From Bordetella genomosp. 10 (GTDB taxonomy: Bacteria; Pseudomonadota; Gammaproteobacteria; Burkholderiales; Burkholderiaceae_B): a stretch of DNA of 64,000 nucleotides. This document shows, one piece after another, positions 12,785 to 21,772 of this stretch. The notes beneath the pieces were generated by a model. The model was not told where the DNA came from. It did no database searches and saw only the letters and a program-made list of their open reading frames with translations. Within the stretch, counting starts at the first letter, position 1. The number at the start of each line of letters is the position of its first letter. Where the stretch lies: positions 496,001 through 560,000 of the forward strand of contig NZ_NEVM01000001.1 of NCBI RefSeq assembly GCF_002261225.1. The letters are read 5' to 3'. The translations under genes were made by a program, and so were the position numbers.

Positions 12785-13333
12785 ATGCCGTTCCCCTTCC
12801 CGCCGCGCCGTGTGGCTGTCGCCGCCGTTGCCGCCGGCGCCGTCGTCCTGGCCGCCGTCCTGTCCGCTTGCTCCACCACCACGGGCCATGCCCAGGCTAG
12901 GGGCGCGGCGGCGGCGCAGGCCGCCACCACTTCAGATTCCCTGGCCGAGACCACGTGGGACCTGGTGACCTGGACGAACGCGGACGGCGGCGCCATGGCC
13001 GTGCCCGGCGGCAACGGCAACCCGCCGGTCGGCCTGGCCTTCCTGACGCAGAACCATGATTACCGGGTCGCCGGTTTCTCCGGCTGCAACCGCTACATGG
13101 GCGCCTATCGCCTGCAGGGCGGGAAGTTGTCCATTACCGTGCCGGCCGCTTCCCGCATGGGCTGCCCGTCGGATCAACTGGCCGGCTTCGAGACCGCCTA
13201 CCTGAAGGCGCTCGGCCACATCTCCACCTTCACGCTGGACAGCGGCGGCGCGCCGCGCAAGATGACGCTGAACCTGCAGGACGGCGGCGTCATGACCTTC
13301 AAGCGCGGCGAGGACGTGCCGACGAAGCTTTGA
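12785..13333 (+). CDS. META-domain (HslJ-like) lipoprotein
   Basis: A 182-residue predicted lipoprotein. The signal peptide (VAAVAAGAVVLAAVLSAC) ends at a lipobox LSAC. Residues about 50-175 form a META domain: ETTWDLVTW, then FSGCNRYMGAYRLQGGKLSI, and ASRMGCPSDQLAGFETAYLKAL, with the two conserved cysteines. META/HslJ domains are associated with envelope stress and novobiocin tolerance in E. coli, but the biochemical role is unknown. AGGAG lies upstream of ATG 12785; a GTG one codon earlier is possible. A second META lipoprotein follows, probably an ancient duplication. Confidence 0.87.
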   Translation: MPFPFPPRRVAVAAVAAGAVVLAAVLSACSTTTGHAQARGAAAAQAATTSDSLAETTWDLVTWTNADGGAMAVPGGNGNPPVGLAFLTQNHDYRVAGFSGCNRYMGAYRLQGGKLSITVPAASRMGCPSDQLAGFETAYLKALGHISTFTLDSGGAPRKMTLNLQDGGVMTFKRGEDVPTKL

Positions 13334-13508
13334 GGCGACCGTCCTGGCGGTCCCGCGTCCCGCCGTAACCGGTGCGACCGGCGCCGCCGTGCGGAACGCC
13401 GGATCCCGCCGGCGCGCCTAAAATAGCGCCGCGTACCGCGCCCGCGCATGGCCGCCGCTTCCCGTGCGAGCGGCCCGCCGGCGATTTCCGGATCAGGAGC
13501 AACTGTCC

Positions 13509-14327
13509 ATGCCTACCCCCTACTTCCGCGCGCGCGGCCTCGGCCTGCTCGGCGCCATCCTGCTTGCCGGCCTGGCCCTGGCCGGCTGCGCCAGCCAGTC
13601 CGCCTGGCGCAACAGCGCCGGCTCGCCCGCTTTCCAGCCCGCCAACGGCAATGATTTCCTGGCCCAGACCAGTTGGACCCTGGTGCGCTGGACGCATCCG
13701 GGCGGCGCGCCGCGGGCGGTGCCGAGCAACGATCCGCGCAACCGGCCCATCACCATCACCTTCACGCGCGAAGGCGCCGAGCCGCGCGTGACGGGGTTTG
13801 CCGGCTGCAATACCTTCACCGCCAGCTACACGGTGGCGGGCGGCCAGAACCTGATCCTGACCTCGGATCCGGCGGCCACGCGCATGGCCTGCGCGCCGGC
13901 CGACCGCGCCCAGGTCGAGCATGATTTCCTGGCTGGCCTGATCCGGATCGCCGCGACTTCGGTGGACGACTACGGCAATCCGCGCCGCCTGAGCCTGTCG
14001 CTGGCCAACGGCGACATCCTCGATTTTTCGCGCCGCATCGATCCCGTCATGGGCGGCAGCGCCGGCACGCCCAAGCTGGTCTACGTCAATTCCCAGCGCG
14101 TGCCTTGCGACGCCGGCGTGCTGCGCACCACCTGCTACCAGGTCCGCGACAGCGACAACCAGCCGTGGCAGTTCTGGTACGGCGACATCGCCGGCTTCCA
14201 GTACCAGCCCGGCAGCCTCTATCGCCTGCGCGTCATCGAGACGCCGGTATTGAATCCCATGCCGGACATGCCGGCGGTGCAATGGACGCTGGACCGCGTG
14301 GTCGAGCAGCGCGTGGTCGGACATTGA
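13509..14327 (+). CDS. META- and DUF4377-domain lipoprotein
   Basis: A 272-residue lipoprotein with signal peptide ending at LAGC. Residues about 48-175 are a META domain ([46 protein letters not shown]) parallel to that in the upstream gene. The C-terminal 90 residues ([23 protein letters not shown], then [17 protein letters not shown]) match DUF4377 in layout, including its cysteines. ATG 13509 follows CAGGAG. A CCTAAAATAG box near 13420 is a likely -10 element, so it may have its own promoter. The trhO start is two bases past its stop. Confidence 0.87.
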   Translation: MPTPYFRARGLGLLGAILLAGLALAGCASQSAWRNSAGSPAFQPANGNDFLAQTSWTLVRWTHPGGAPRAVPSNDPRNRPITITFTREGAEPRVTGFAGCNTFTASYTVAGGQNLILTSDPAATRMACAPADRAQVEHDFLAGLIRIAATSVDDYGNPRRLSLSLANGDILDFSRRIDPVMGGSAGTPKLVYVNSQRVPCDAGVLRTTCYQVRDSDNQPWQFWYGDIAGFQYQPGSLYRLRVIETPVLNPMPDMPAVQWTLDRVVEQRVVGH

Positions 14328-14329
14328 AC

Positions 14330-15124
14330 ATGTCGGTAGTCGAATCGAATCGGGAAAGCGCGATGCGCGCGGCGCCGGCCGCCACGGAGGCGATCGCCAA
14401 CATCGCGGCCTATAAATTCGTCACCCTGGACGACACGGACGAATTGCGCCCGCGGGTACGAGACTGGGCGCAGGCGGCCGGCCTCAAGGGCACGGTGCTG
14501 CTGGCCGCCGAGGGCATCAATTTGTTCCTGGCGGGCGCGCAGGCGGGCATCGCGGATTTTCTCGGCCATCTGCGCGCCGACCCGCGTTTCGCCGACCTGG
14601 AGGTGAAGGTCAGCCACAGCGATTCCGTGCCGTTCGGGAAATTGCTGGTCAAGATCAAGCGGGAAATCATCCGCATGAATCATCCGGCCATCCGCCCCGA
14701 GGAGCGGCGCGCGCCCAGCGTCGACGCGCATACGCTGGCGCGCTGGCTGGCGGCCGGCGTGGACGACGCGGGCAGGCCCGTCGCGATGCTGGACACCCGC
14801 AACGATTTCGAGGTGGACGCGGGCACGTTCGAGGGTGCCATCGATTGGCGCATCCAGCGCTTCACACAGTTTCCGGACGCGCTGCTGCGGCATCGCGAGC
14901 AACTGGCGGGCAAGACCGTGGTCAGCTTCTGCACCGGCGGCATCCGTTGCGAGAAGGCCGCCTTGTTCATGCAGGACGCGGGCGTGGACCACGTCTACCA
15001 GCTCGAAGGCGGCATCCTCAAGTATTTCGAGGAAACCGGCGGCCCGGGATTCAAGGGGCGCTGCTTCGTGTTCGACGGCCGCGACACCCTGGGGCCGGAT
15101 CTCGCGCCGGCGGCCTGCGCATGA
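14330..15124 (+). CDS. trhO: tRNA uridine(34) hydroxylase, rhodanese-like
   Basis: TrhO (YceA) makes 5-hydroxyuridine at the wobble position of some tRNAs using oxygen; 264 residues here. The N-terminal domain starts [12 protein letters not shown] and contains [16 protein letters not shown] and [13 protein letters not shown]; the C-terminal rhodanese domain has [17 protein letters not shown] and the active-site loop [12 protein letters not shown]. Two starts are possible: ATG 14330, two bases after the previous stop, or ATG 14363, preceded by GGGAAAG. Conserved sequence begins after both. It overlaps the following nucleosidase gene as ATGA. Confidence 0.92.
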   Translation: MSVVESNRESAMRAAPAATEAIANIAAYKFVTLDDTDELRPRVRDWAQAAGLKGTVLLAAEGINLFLAGAQAGIADFLGHLRADPRFADLEVKVSHSDSVPFGKLLVKIKREIIRMNHPAIRPEERRAPSVDAHTLARWLAAGVDDAGRPVAMLDTRNDFEVDAGTFEGAIDWRIQRFTQFPDALLRHREQLAGKTVVSFCTGGIRCEKAALFMQDAGVDHVYQLEGGILKYFEETGGPGFKGRCFVFDGRDTLGPDLAPAACA

Positions 15125-15882
15125 CCGCCCCCATCGGCATCCTGGCCGCCCTGCACGACGAAATCGCCGACCTGCTGGTCCGCATGGGGCCCGCGGCGCA
15201 GCGGCGCACCATCGGCATGCGCGATTACTACGTGGGCGAACTCGCCGGCCGCGCCTGCGTCGTCGTCCTGGCGCGCGTGGGCAAGGTGGCCGCGGCCGCC
15301 ACGGCGGTCACCCTGATCCGCGAATTCGGCGTGTCCAGCGTGCTGTTCGCCGGCCTGGCGGGCGGCATCGCGCCGGCGGTGCGCGTGGGCGACGTGGTGA
15401 TCGCCGACACGCTGGTGCAGCATGACCTGGATGCGCGGCCCCTGTTCCCCCGTTTCGAGGTGCCCTTGCTGGCGCGCGCGAAGTTCGACACGGACGCGGG
15501 CTTGAACGCGGTGCTGGCGCAATGCGCGGCCGACTTCCTGGGGCGGGACTTGCCCCGGCTGGTGGACGCGGCCACGCAGGAACGTTTCGGCATCGTGGCG
15601 CCGGCGCTGCATCGGGGCGAGATCGCCAGCGGCGACCAGTTCATCGGCGCCGCCGAAGTGTCGCGGCGCCTGGCGGCGGACCTGCCCGCCACCTTGTGCG
15701 TCGAGATGGAAGGCGCCGCGGTGGCGCAGGTCTGCCACGAATACGGCGTGCCCTGCGCGGTGCTGCGCACCGTGTCCGACCGCGCGGACGCCGCCGCGCC
15801 GGTCGATTTCAAGGCCTTCCTGCACGAAGTGGCGAGCTTCTATTCGGCCGGGATCATCGGGCGCTTCATCGCCGCGCTTTGA
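15121..15882 (+). CDS. mtnN: 5'-methylthioadenosine/S-adenosylhomocysteine nucleosidase
   Basis: Cytosolic PNP/UDP-family nucleosidase that cleaves adenine from MTA and SAH, recycling by-products of polyamine synthesis and methylation. It has 253 residues, slightly longer than E. coli MtnN. Hallmarks are [11 protein letters not shown] at the start, the phosphate/ribose loop [20 protein letters not shown], the substrate glutamate in [13 protein letters not shown] and the catalytic Asp in LRTVSDRAD. Its ATG overlaps the trhO stop (ATGA), so the two are probably co-translated. A strong hairpin region follows the stop. Confidence 0.92.
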   Translation: MTAPIGILAALHDEIADLLVRMGPAAQRRTIGMRDYYVGELAGRACVVVLARVGKVAAAATAVTLIREFGVSSVLFAGLAGGIAPAVRVGDVVIADTLVQHDLDARPLFPRFEVPLLARAKFDTDAGLNAVLAQCAADFLGRDLPRLVDAATQERFGIVAPALHRGEIASGDQFIGAAEVSRRLAADLPATLCVEMEGAAVAQVCHEYGVPCAVLRTVSDRADAAAPVDFKAFLHEVASFYSAGIIGRFIAAL

Positions 15883-15902
15883 ACGACGCCAGCGCGTCGT
15901 TC
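15881..15902 (+). terminator. Short hairpin at the mtnN stop
   Basis: GAACGACG, a six-base loop CCAGCG, and CGTCGTTC form a perfect 8-bp stem starting at the TGA of mtnN. No T-run follows, so it may be a weak terminator or an mRNA 3' structure. Confidence 0.4.
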
Positions 15903-15913
15903 CGTTCAACAGC

Positions 15914-15946
15914 AAAAAGGGGTTTCCCACCCCGGTGGGAAACCCC
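15914..15946 (-). terminator. Rho-independent terminator for metG
   Basis: Perfect inverted repeat GGGGTTTCCCACC / GGTGGGAAACCCC at 15919-15946. Read on the minus strand it is followed by TTTTTGCTG, fitting a terminator for metG, which ends 47 bases upstream in that direction. It lies between two converging genes and may act on both strands. Confidence 0.75.
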
Positions 15947-15992
15947 TGGTCTCAGGCCTTGCCTGTGCTTTGTGCCTGTACAGGCCGCATGA

Positions 15993-18059
15993 TTACCGGA
16001 CCCGCATGCCGGGCTGCGCGCCCGCCCACGGTTCCAGCACGTAGATGCCGGCATCCGTCTTGTCGTCGGCGTGGCTGGCGGCCAGCACCATGCCTTCGGA
16101 CACGCCGAATTTCATCTTGCGCGGGGCCAGGTTGGCCACCAGGACGGTGAGCTTGCCGACCAGGTCCGCCGGCTTGTAGGCCGACTTGATGCCGGAAAAC
16201 ACGTTGCGGTGGCGTCCTTCGCCGACGTCCAGGGTCAGGCGCAGCAGCTTGGTCGAGCCTTCCACTTCCTCGCAATTGACGATGCGCGCGATGCGCAGGT
16301 CGATCTTGGCGAAGTCCTCGATGCCGATGACGGGCGCGATGGCTTCGCCGCCGGGCAGGTTCTCGTCCGCGGCGGGGGCCGCGACGGCGGCCGGGGCGGG
16401 GGCGTCGAAAAGCTGCTCGAGCAGCTTGGGGTCGACCCGCTGCATGAGGTGCTGGTAGGGGGCGATGGCATGCCCGGCCGGCAGCAGCGCGGCGGCGTCG
16501 CCCGATTGCAGCGGCGCGATGGCGAGGAAGGCCTCCACCCGCGCGGCCAGCACCGGCAGCACCGGCTTCAGGTAGACCGTCAGCAGCCGGAAAGCCTGGA
16601 TGCAGGTGCTGCATACGGCCTGCAGGCGCGCCTCCATGCCTTGCTGCTTGGCGAGATCCCAGGGCTTGTTCTGGTCGACATACTCGTTGACCTTGTCGGC
16701 CAGGGCCATGGTCTCGCGCAGCGCGCGCGAGGTGTCGCGGGCTTCGTAGAGCGCGGCGATGGCCGGCGCCGCGTCCTGCAGCACCAGCAGCAGGGCCGCG
16801 CCTTCCGCGTCGGGCTCGGCGAGCTGGCCGCCGAAGCGCTTGGACAGGAAGCCGGCGGCGCGGCTGGCGATGTTGATGTACTTGCCCACCAGGTCGCTGT
16901 TGACGCGGGCGGCGAAGTCTTCCGAGTTGAAATCGATGTCCTCGTTGCGGCCCGACAGCTTGGCGGCGAGGTAGTAGCGCAGGTGCTCGGGATTCAGGCC
17001 CAACGAGAGATAGCGCAGCGGGTCGATGCCGGTGCCGCGGCTCTTGCTCATCTTCTCGCCGTTGACCGTGAGGTGGCCGTGCACGTAGATGGCGTCCGGC
17101 GCCTTGCGGCCGCTGAAGTGCAGCATGGCCGGCCAGAACAGGGTGTGGAAGGTGATGATGTCCTTGCCGATGAAGTGGACCTGTTCCAGTCCCGGCTGCG
17201 CCATGTAGGCGGTGTAGTCCTCGCCGCGCCGGTCGAGCAGGTTCTTCAGCGAGGCCAGGTAGCCCACCGGCGCGTCCAGCCAGACGTAGAAGTACTTGCC
17301 CGGCGCATCGGGGATCTCGATGCCGAAGTAGGGCGCGTCGCGGCTGATGTCCCAGTCGCCCAGGCCGCCCTTGCCCTCGGCGTCCTTGTAGAGCCATTCG
17401 CGGATCTTGTTCTGCACCTCGGGCTGCACGTGGCCGGGCGCGGCGGTCCACTGTTGCAGGTAGGCCTCGCAGCGCGGGTCCGAGAGCTTGAAGAAGAAGT
17501 GGTCGGAACTGCGCAGCTCGGGCTTGGCGCCGGAGAGGGCGGAGTAGGGCTCGATCAGGGCGGTGGGCGCGTAGACCGCGCCGCAGACCTCGCAGTTGTC
17601 GCCGTACTGGTCCTTGGCGTGGCAGTTGGGACATTCGCCCTTGATGAAGCGGTCGGCCAGGAACATGCGCTTCTCGGGGTCGTAGAACTGCTCCACGCTG
17701 CGCGTCTCGATGAGGCCGGCGGCGCGCAGGTCGCGATAGATGTCCTGGGCCAGCTGGTGGTTTTCCGGGCCGTCGGTGGAATGCCAGTTGTCGAAGGCGA
17801 TGTGGAAGCCGTCCAGGTACTGGGCCCGGCCCGCCGCGATCTTGGCGACGAAGGCCTGCGGCGTGATGCCTTCCTTGTCCGCCGCGATGCTGATGGCCGC
17901 GCCGTGCGCGTCGTCGGCACAGACGAAGTTCACCTTGGCGCCCTGCATGCGCTGGAAACGCACCCAGATGTCGGCCTGGATGTACTCCAGCATGTGGCCG
18001 ATGTGAAAGGGTCCGTTGGCGTAGGGAAGGGCGGTGGTGACGAAGAGGGTGCGTGACAT
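15993..18059 (-). CDS. metG: Methionyl-tRNA synthetase
   Basis: Class I aminoacyl-tRNA synthetase charging tRNA-Met; 688 residues, the long form. It has the HIGH motif at residues 19-22 (GPFHIGHML), the zinc knuckle [18 protein letters not shown], the KMSKS loop ([11 protein letters not shown]) near residue 336, and a C-terminal OB-fold tRNA-binding/dimerisation domain from about residue 575 ([14 protein letters not shown]) joined by an Ala/Pro-rich linker. The ATG at 18059 is the only sensible start. Divergent organisation with apbC is common in Burkholderiales. Confidence 0.97.
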   Translation of the reverse strand: MSRTLFVTTALPYANGPFHIGHMLEYIQADIWVRFQRMQGAKVNFVCADDAHGAAISIAADKEGITPQAFVAKIAAGRAQYLDGFHIAFDNWHSTDGPENHQLAQDIYRDLRAAGLIETRSVEQFYDPEKRMFLADRFIKGECPNCHAKDQYGDNCEVCGAVYAPTALIEPYSALSGAKPELRSSDHFFFKLSDPRCEAYLQQWTAAPGHVQPEVQNKIREWLYKDAEGKGGLGDWDISRDAPYFGIEIPDAPGKYFYVWLDAPVGYLASLKNLLDRRGEDYTAYMAQPGLEQVHFIGKDIITFHTLFWPAMLHFSGRKAPDAIYVHGHLTVNGEKMSKSRGTGIDPLRYLSLGLNPEHLRYYLAAKLSGRNEDIDFNSEDFAARVNSDLVGKYINIASRAAGFLSKRFGGQLAEPDAEGAALLLVLQDAAPAIAALYEARDTSRALRETMALADKVNEYVDQNKPWDLAKQQGMEARLQAVCSTCIQAFRLLTVYLKPVLPVLAARVEAFLAIAPLQSGDAAALLPAGHAIAPYQHLMQRVDPKLLEQLFDAPAPAAVAAPAADENLPGGEAIAPVIGIEDFAKIDLRIARIVNCEEVEGSTKLLRLTLDVGEGRHRNVFSGIKSAYKPADLVGKLTVLVANLAPRKMKFGVSEGMVLAASHADDKTDAGIYVLEPWAGAQPGMRVR

Positions 18060-18359
18060 GACCGGGAGGCGTTAGGGTGAACCGGAAGATAAAACCGAGG
18101 CACGATTTTAGAGCCAGCGATTTTAGAGCCAGTTTAGCGGCTCGCCGGAGGGCGGCCGGGCCGCGGACGGTCAGCGGCGCGCGCCGCCCATGCCGGGGCC
18201 GGACGGCCCGTGGCGGCGGCGCGCGGGAGGAAAGCGGGTGGGATCAGTGAAGACGACCCGTGCAGCGGGTCGTGGATGCCGGGACGCGCCCGCCGTGGCG
18301 GGGACAGGGCCGCGCGGAAGGCGGCCGCGCGAAAATCGCCGGGCGGCCAGGGGGCCGGA
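18060..18359. promoter_or_regulatory. metG upstream region with duplicated -10-like element
   Basis: On the minus strand, CTGGCTCTAAAATCG occurs twice in perfect tandem (18103-18132), each copy containing a TAAAAT hexamer of the type seen before many genes here; one or both may be the metG -10 box. The remaining sequence up to 18359 is GC-rich, with a small hairpin ACGACCCG/CGGGTCGT at 18253-18273. No gene seen. Confidence 0.5.
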
Positions 18360-18629
18360 TCAGCGGACTTCCCGCACCTCGACGTCGATCACGTCGGGAC
18401 GAACGGGGGGGAAGGGCGCGCCGGCGCCGACCGGGCCGCGGCCGCCTTGCTGGCGCTGGTGCCAGTAGGCGCGCACGCCGAACGGCTTGCCGCGCACCTT
18501 GGCGACCAGGTAAAGGATGCCCACCGCGATGGCGGTGGAGGCCATGAAGAGCAGCGCCATGGCCGCGCCCACGAGGGCCAGCAACGTGACGGCGAGCGCG
18601 CGAAAGAGACGGGTGAGAGCGTTGTCCAT
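18360..18629 (-). CDS. Small two-segment membrane protein, function unknown
   Basis: An 89-residue predicted inner-membrane protein. After MDNALTRLFRA comes a long hydrophobic region (LAVTLLALVGAAMALLFMASTAIAVGILYLVA), enough for two short or one long membrane segment, then a basic stretch KVRGKPFGVRAYWHQRQQ and a Pro/Val-rich acidic tail. The start at 18629 has no strong SD. It lies between metG and apbC and is not recognised as a named family. Codon use matches its neighbours, so I take it as real. Confidence 0.65.
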   Translation of the reverse strand: MDNALTRLFRALAVTLLALVGAAMALLFMASTAIAVGILYLVAKVRGKPFGVRAYWHQRQQGGRGPVGAGAPFPPVRPDVIDVEVREVR

Positions 18630-18799
18630 GATCTTATAGACGCCTGGTGCGGCAAAATGTTCCTGCGGATTCCGCTATCCTTGCAAGACAATGTGTAGCC
18701 ATGAAACCCGGCGTTCGCTGGAGATCCTGGGCCAGAAACCGAGGGCGGGAGCCAAAAGGCTGCGGGAAAGACCGCGCCGCCGGTTGGGAATATAGTGAC

Positions 18800-19885
18800 A
18801 TGAGTTTGACAAACGAACAAATTAAAGCCGCCCTCGCAGGTGTAACCGACCCCCTCACCGGTGCCAAGGTCGCCGATTTTGTAAAAGATCGCGACATTCG
18901 CGTGGAGGACGGCCGCGTCAGCGTGGCCGTGCAACTGGGTTATCCCGCCCGCACGCAGCAGCAGGCATTGCGCGCCGCCGTGGGCGAGGCGCTGGCCGCC
19001 GCGGGGGCCCCCGGCGCGCAGGTGTCGGTGACCTGGAAGATCGTGCCGCATGCCGTGCAGCGCGGGCTCAAGCCCCTGCCCAACGTCGCCAATATCATCG
19101 CCGTCGCCTCCGGCAAGGGCGGCGTCGGCAAGAGCACGACGGCGGTCAACCTGGCGCTGGCGCTGGCCGCGGAAGGCGCCCAGGTCGGTATTCTCGACGC
19201 CGATATCTACGGCCCCAGCCTGCCGACCATGCTGGGCATCACCGGCAAGCCGGTCAGCCTGGACAACAAGTCCATGGAACCGTTGCAGGGCCACGGGCTG
19301 CAGGCCAACTCCATCGGTTTCCTGATCGCCGAGGATTCGCCCGCCATCTGGCGCGGTCCCATGGTGACGCAGGCCCTGGAGCAGTTGTTGCGGCAAACCA
19401 ACTGGCGCGGCCTGGATTACCTGATCGTCGACATGCCGCCGGGCACCGGCGACATCGCGCTGACGCTGGCGCAGAAGGTGCCGGTGGTGGGCGCCGTGAT
19501 CGTCACCACGCCGCAGGATGTGGCCCTGCTGGACGCGCGCAAGGGCCTGCGCATGTTCCAGAAGGTCGAGGTGCCGATACTGGGCGTGGTCGAGAATATG
19601 TCGATTCATATTTGTTCGGAATGCGGCCACGCCGAGCACATCTTCGGCGAAGGCGGCGGCCAGCGCATGGCCGCGCAGTACGACGTGCAGTGGCTGGGCG
19701 GCTTGCCGCTGGCCCTGCGCATCCGCGAGCAGACGGACTCCGGCCGGCCCACCGTGGTGGCGGAGCCGGAGGGCGAGGCGGCCGGCCTGTACCGCGCCAT
19801 CGCCCGGCGCGTGGCGGCGGCCGTCGCCGCGCTGCCGCGCGACATGGCCGGCAAGATTCCGAACGTCGTCGTACAGCCTAGCTGA
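18800..19885 (+). CDS. apbC: Mrp/ApbC-type iron-sulfur carrier ATPase
   Basis: P-loop NTPase that carries and delivers Fe-S clusters to apoproteins; 361 residues. An N-terminal MIP18-like (DUF59) domain (about residues 1-90) precedes the deviant Walker A SGKGGVGKSTTAVNLA. Other motifs are LDADIYGPSLP, the Walker B/switch DMPPGTGDI, and the C-terminal cluster-binding CxxC in ICSECGHAEHIFG. The ATG at 18800 gives the family's usual N-terminus (MSLTNEQIKAAL); an upstream open extension is GC-rich filler. TamA starts three bases after the stop. Confidence 0.94.
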   Translation: MSLTNEQIKAALAGVTDPLTGAKVADFVKDRDIRVEDGRVSVAVQLGYPARTQQQALRAAVGEALAAAGAPGAQVSVTWKIVPHAVQRGLKPLPNVANIIAVASGKGGVGKSTTAVNLALALAAEGAQVGILDADIYGPSLPTMLGITGKPVSLDNKSMEPLQGHGLQANSIGFLIAEDSPAIWRGPMVTQALEQLLRQTNWRGLDYLIVDMPPGTGDIALTLAQKVPVVGAVIVTTPQDVALLDARKGLRMFQKVEVPILGVVENMSIHICSECGHAEHIFGEGGGQRMAAQYDVQWLGGLPLALRIREQTDSGRPTVVAEPEGEAAGLYRAIARRVAAAVAALPRDMAGKIPNVVVQPS

Positions 19886-19888
19886 CGC

Positions 19889-21772
19889 ATGCGGCGGTCC
19901 GCGCGTCTTCTTTTGCTGTGGTCCTCGCTGTTGCTGGCGGGGTCGGCCTACGCCGCCAAGCCCGAGGTCGTCATCGACGCGGGCAAGGCGGATGCCGCGA
20001 CGGTGAAGGCGGTCGGCGATGCGGTCGACGCCATCGCGCGCCAGGCCGAGGACCAGGACGGCGGCGAAATCACGCGGCTGCGCCGGCGCGCGCGCGACGC
20101 CGCGCTGGCGGCCTTGTCCACCCAGGGCTATTTCTCCGCCCGGGTGGAGTTGGAGCCGGGGCACAACGCCAAGGGCGAGGACACCTGGAATATCCGCATC
20201 GATCCGGGCGAGCAGGCGCGGGTCGTGTCGGTCGACATCGAATTCCAGGGCCGCATCACGCAGCCGGCCTACGCCAAGCGGGTGGCGGACCTGCGCAAGC
20301 GCTGGTCCTTGCCGGCCGGCCAGCCTTTCACCAACAGCGAATGGAACAAGGCCAAGTCGGCGGTGCTGAACGACGTCAGCACCCATGACTTCATGCTGGC
20401 GCGCATGGTGGACTCGTCCGCCGACGTCAATGTCGAGGCCGGCACCGTGGGGCTGCGGGTGGTGGTGGACAGCGGCCCGCTGGTGCGCATGGGCGAGCTG
20501 CGCGTGGAAGGCCTGAAGCGGGTGCCGGACAAGCTGGTGCGCCGCTACGTGCGCTACAAGCAGGGCGCGCCCTACGACCAGGACCAGTTGAACTCCTGGC
20601 AGCAGGCGTTGCAGCGCACGGCCTTTTTCCGCGGCGCCTTCGTGTCGTTGCAGGAGCCGGGCGGCACCGAGGCGGACACCAGCAACCAGACGTCGACCGC
20701 GCGCGAGGTCACGGCCGCCACGCCGGCCGGCGACGCGCGCGTGACGGCGGCGCAGCGGCCCGCGCCCGTGCCCATGGACCGCAACGGGGAAGTCACGCTG
20801 CCGGTCGTGGTGCGGCTGACCGAAGCGCCGCCCAAGCGGTTCTCGACCTCGATCGGGCTGGACAGCGACGTCGGCCCGCGCCTGGAAATGACGTATCAGC
20901 AGCAGGTGGTGTTCGGGCAGCCGCTCACCATGGAGTCCGGTTTCGGCGTGGACCCGAAGCGCCAGCGGGCCTATACCGACTTTCATCTGCCGCCCGACGC
21001 CCGCGGCAACCAGGACAGTATCGGCGTGCTGGCCGACCACTCGGACATCCAGGGCCTGGACGTCATGCGCCTGGGCGTGGGCGCCACCCGCCTGCGGGAG
21101 AGCAGCGCCGGCGACGGCAGCCGCGTCAACTACGAAACACGCTACGGCCTGCTGGCGGCCCATGACCACGTCAGGATCGACGGCGGCGACAGCTACAACC
21201 TGCCGACCCTGACCGCCACGGCGGAATGGCTGCGGCGCGACGTCGACAGCAAGTACAACCCGCGCGAGGGCAATCTGCTGGTGCTGGGCACCGGCGCGGG
21301 CGTGACGCTCAACAGCGGCGACCCCTATACCCGGCTGCGCCTGCGCGGGCAGAAGTGGTGGCCCGTGGGACAGCGCGACCTGGTGACGGTGCGCGGCGAG
21401 GTCGGCAAGGTCTGGGCCAGCCACAATACCCAGGTGCCGGACGATTTCGGTTTCCGCACCGGCGGCGCGCGCAGTATCCGCGGCTACAGCTACATGAGCA
21501 TCGGCGCCGACCGCAACGACGCCGTCGTCGGCGCGCCGGCGCTGCTGGTGGGCAGCGTGGAATACGACCACTATTTCGACGACCGCTGGGGCATGGCCTT
21601 CTTCGTCGACGCCGGCGATGCCGCGCAGTCCTTCGGCGACATGAACATGGCCCTCGGGTACGGCGTGGGGGCGCGGGTGCGCACGCCCGCCGGGCCCTTG
21701 TTCCTCGACGTGGCGTATGGCCAGCGCGATCATTCGCTGCGCTTGAGTTTTTCGCTGGGGATCGCGTTTTGA
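19889..21772 (+). CDS. tamA: Translocation and assembly module protein TamA
   Basis: Outer-membrane Omp85-family protein acting with TamB in outer-membrane biogenesis; 627 residues. It has a signal peptide (residues 1-22, ending AYA), then POTRA-type domains to about residue 290. A C-terminal 16-strand barrel includes the GGARSIRGYSYMSIG motif (VRGY/IRGY lid-lock signature) and ends in SFSLGIAF, a classic C-terminal phenylalanine signal. A poorly conserved Thr/Ala-rich linker lies near residues 265-295. The stop overlaps the TTG start of tamB. Confidence 0.93.
   Translation: MRRSARLLLLWSSLLLAGSAYAAKPEVVIDAGKADAATVKAVGDAVDAIARQAEDQDGGEITRLRRRARDAALAALSTQGYFSARVELEPGHNAKGEDTWNIRIDPGEQARVVSVDIEFQGRITQPAYAKRVADLRKRWSLPAGQPFTNSEWNKAKSAVLNDVSTHDFMLARMVDSSADVNVEAGTVGLRVVVDSGPLVRMGELRVEGLKRVPDKLVRRYVRYKQGAPYDQDQLNSWQQALQRTAFFRGAFVSLQEPGGTEADTSNQTSTAREVTAATPAGDARVTAAQRPAPVPMDRNGEVTLPVVVRLTEAPPKRFSTSIGLDSDVGPRLEMTYQQQVVFGQPLTMESGFGVDPKRQRAYTDFHLPPDARGNQDSIGVLADHSDIQGLDVMRLGVGATRLRESSAGDGSRVNYETRYGLLAAHDHVRIDGGDSYNLPTLTATAEWLRRDVDSKYNPREGNLLVLGTGAGVTLNSGDPYTRLRLRGQKWWPVGQRDLVTVRGEVGKVWASHNTQVPDDFGFRTGGARSIRGYSYMSIGADRNDAVVGAPALLVGSVEYDHYFDDRWGMAFFVDAGDAAQSFGDMNMALGYGVGARVRTPAGPLFLDVAYGQRDHSLRLSFSLGIAF

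Noticed and set aside
18389..21733. 1114-residue minus-strand frame over apbC and tamA
   Set aside because: Antisense shadow of two confidently identified genes, with shadow-like amino-acid composition.
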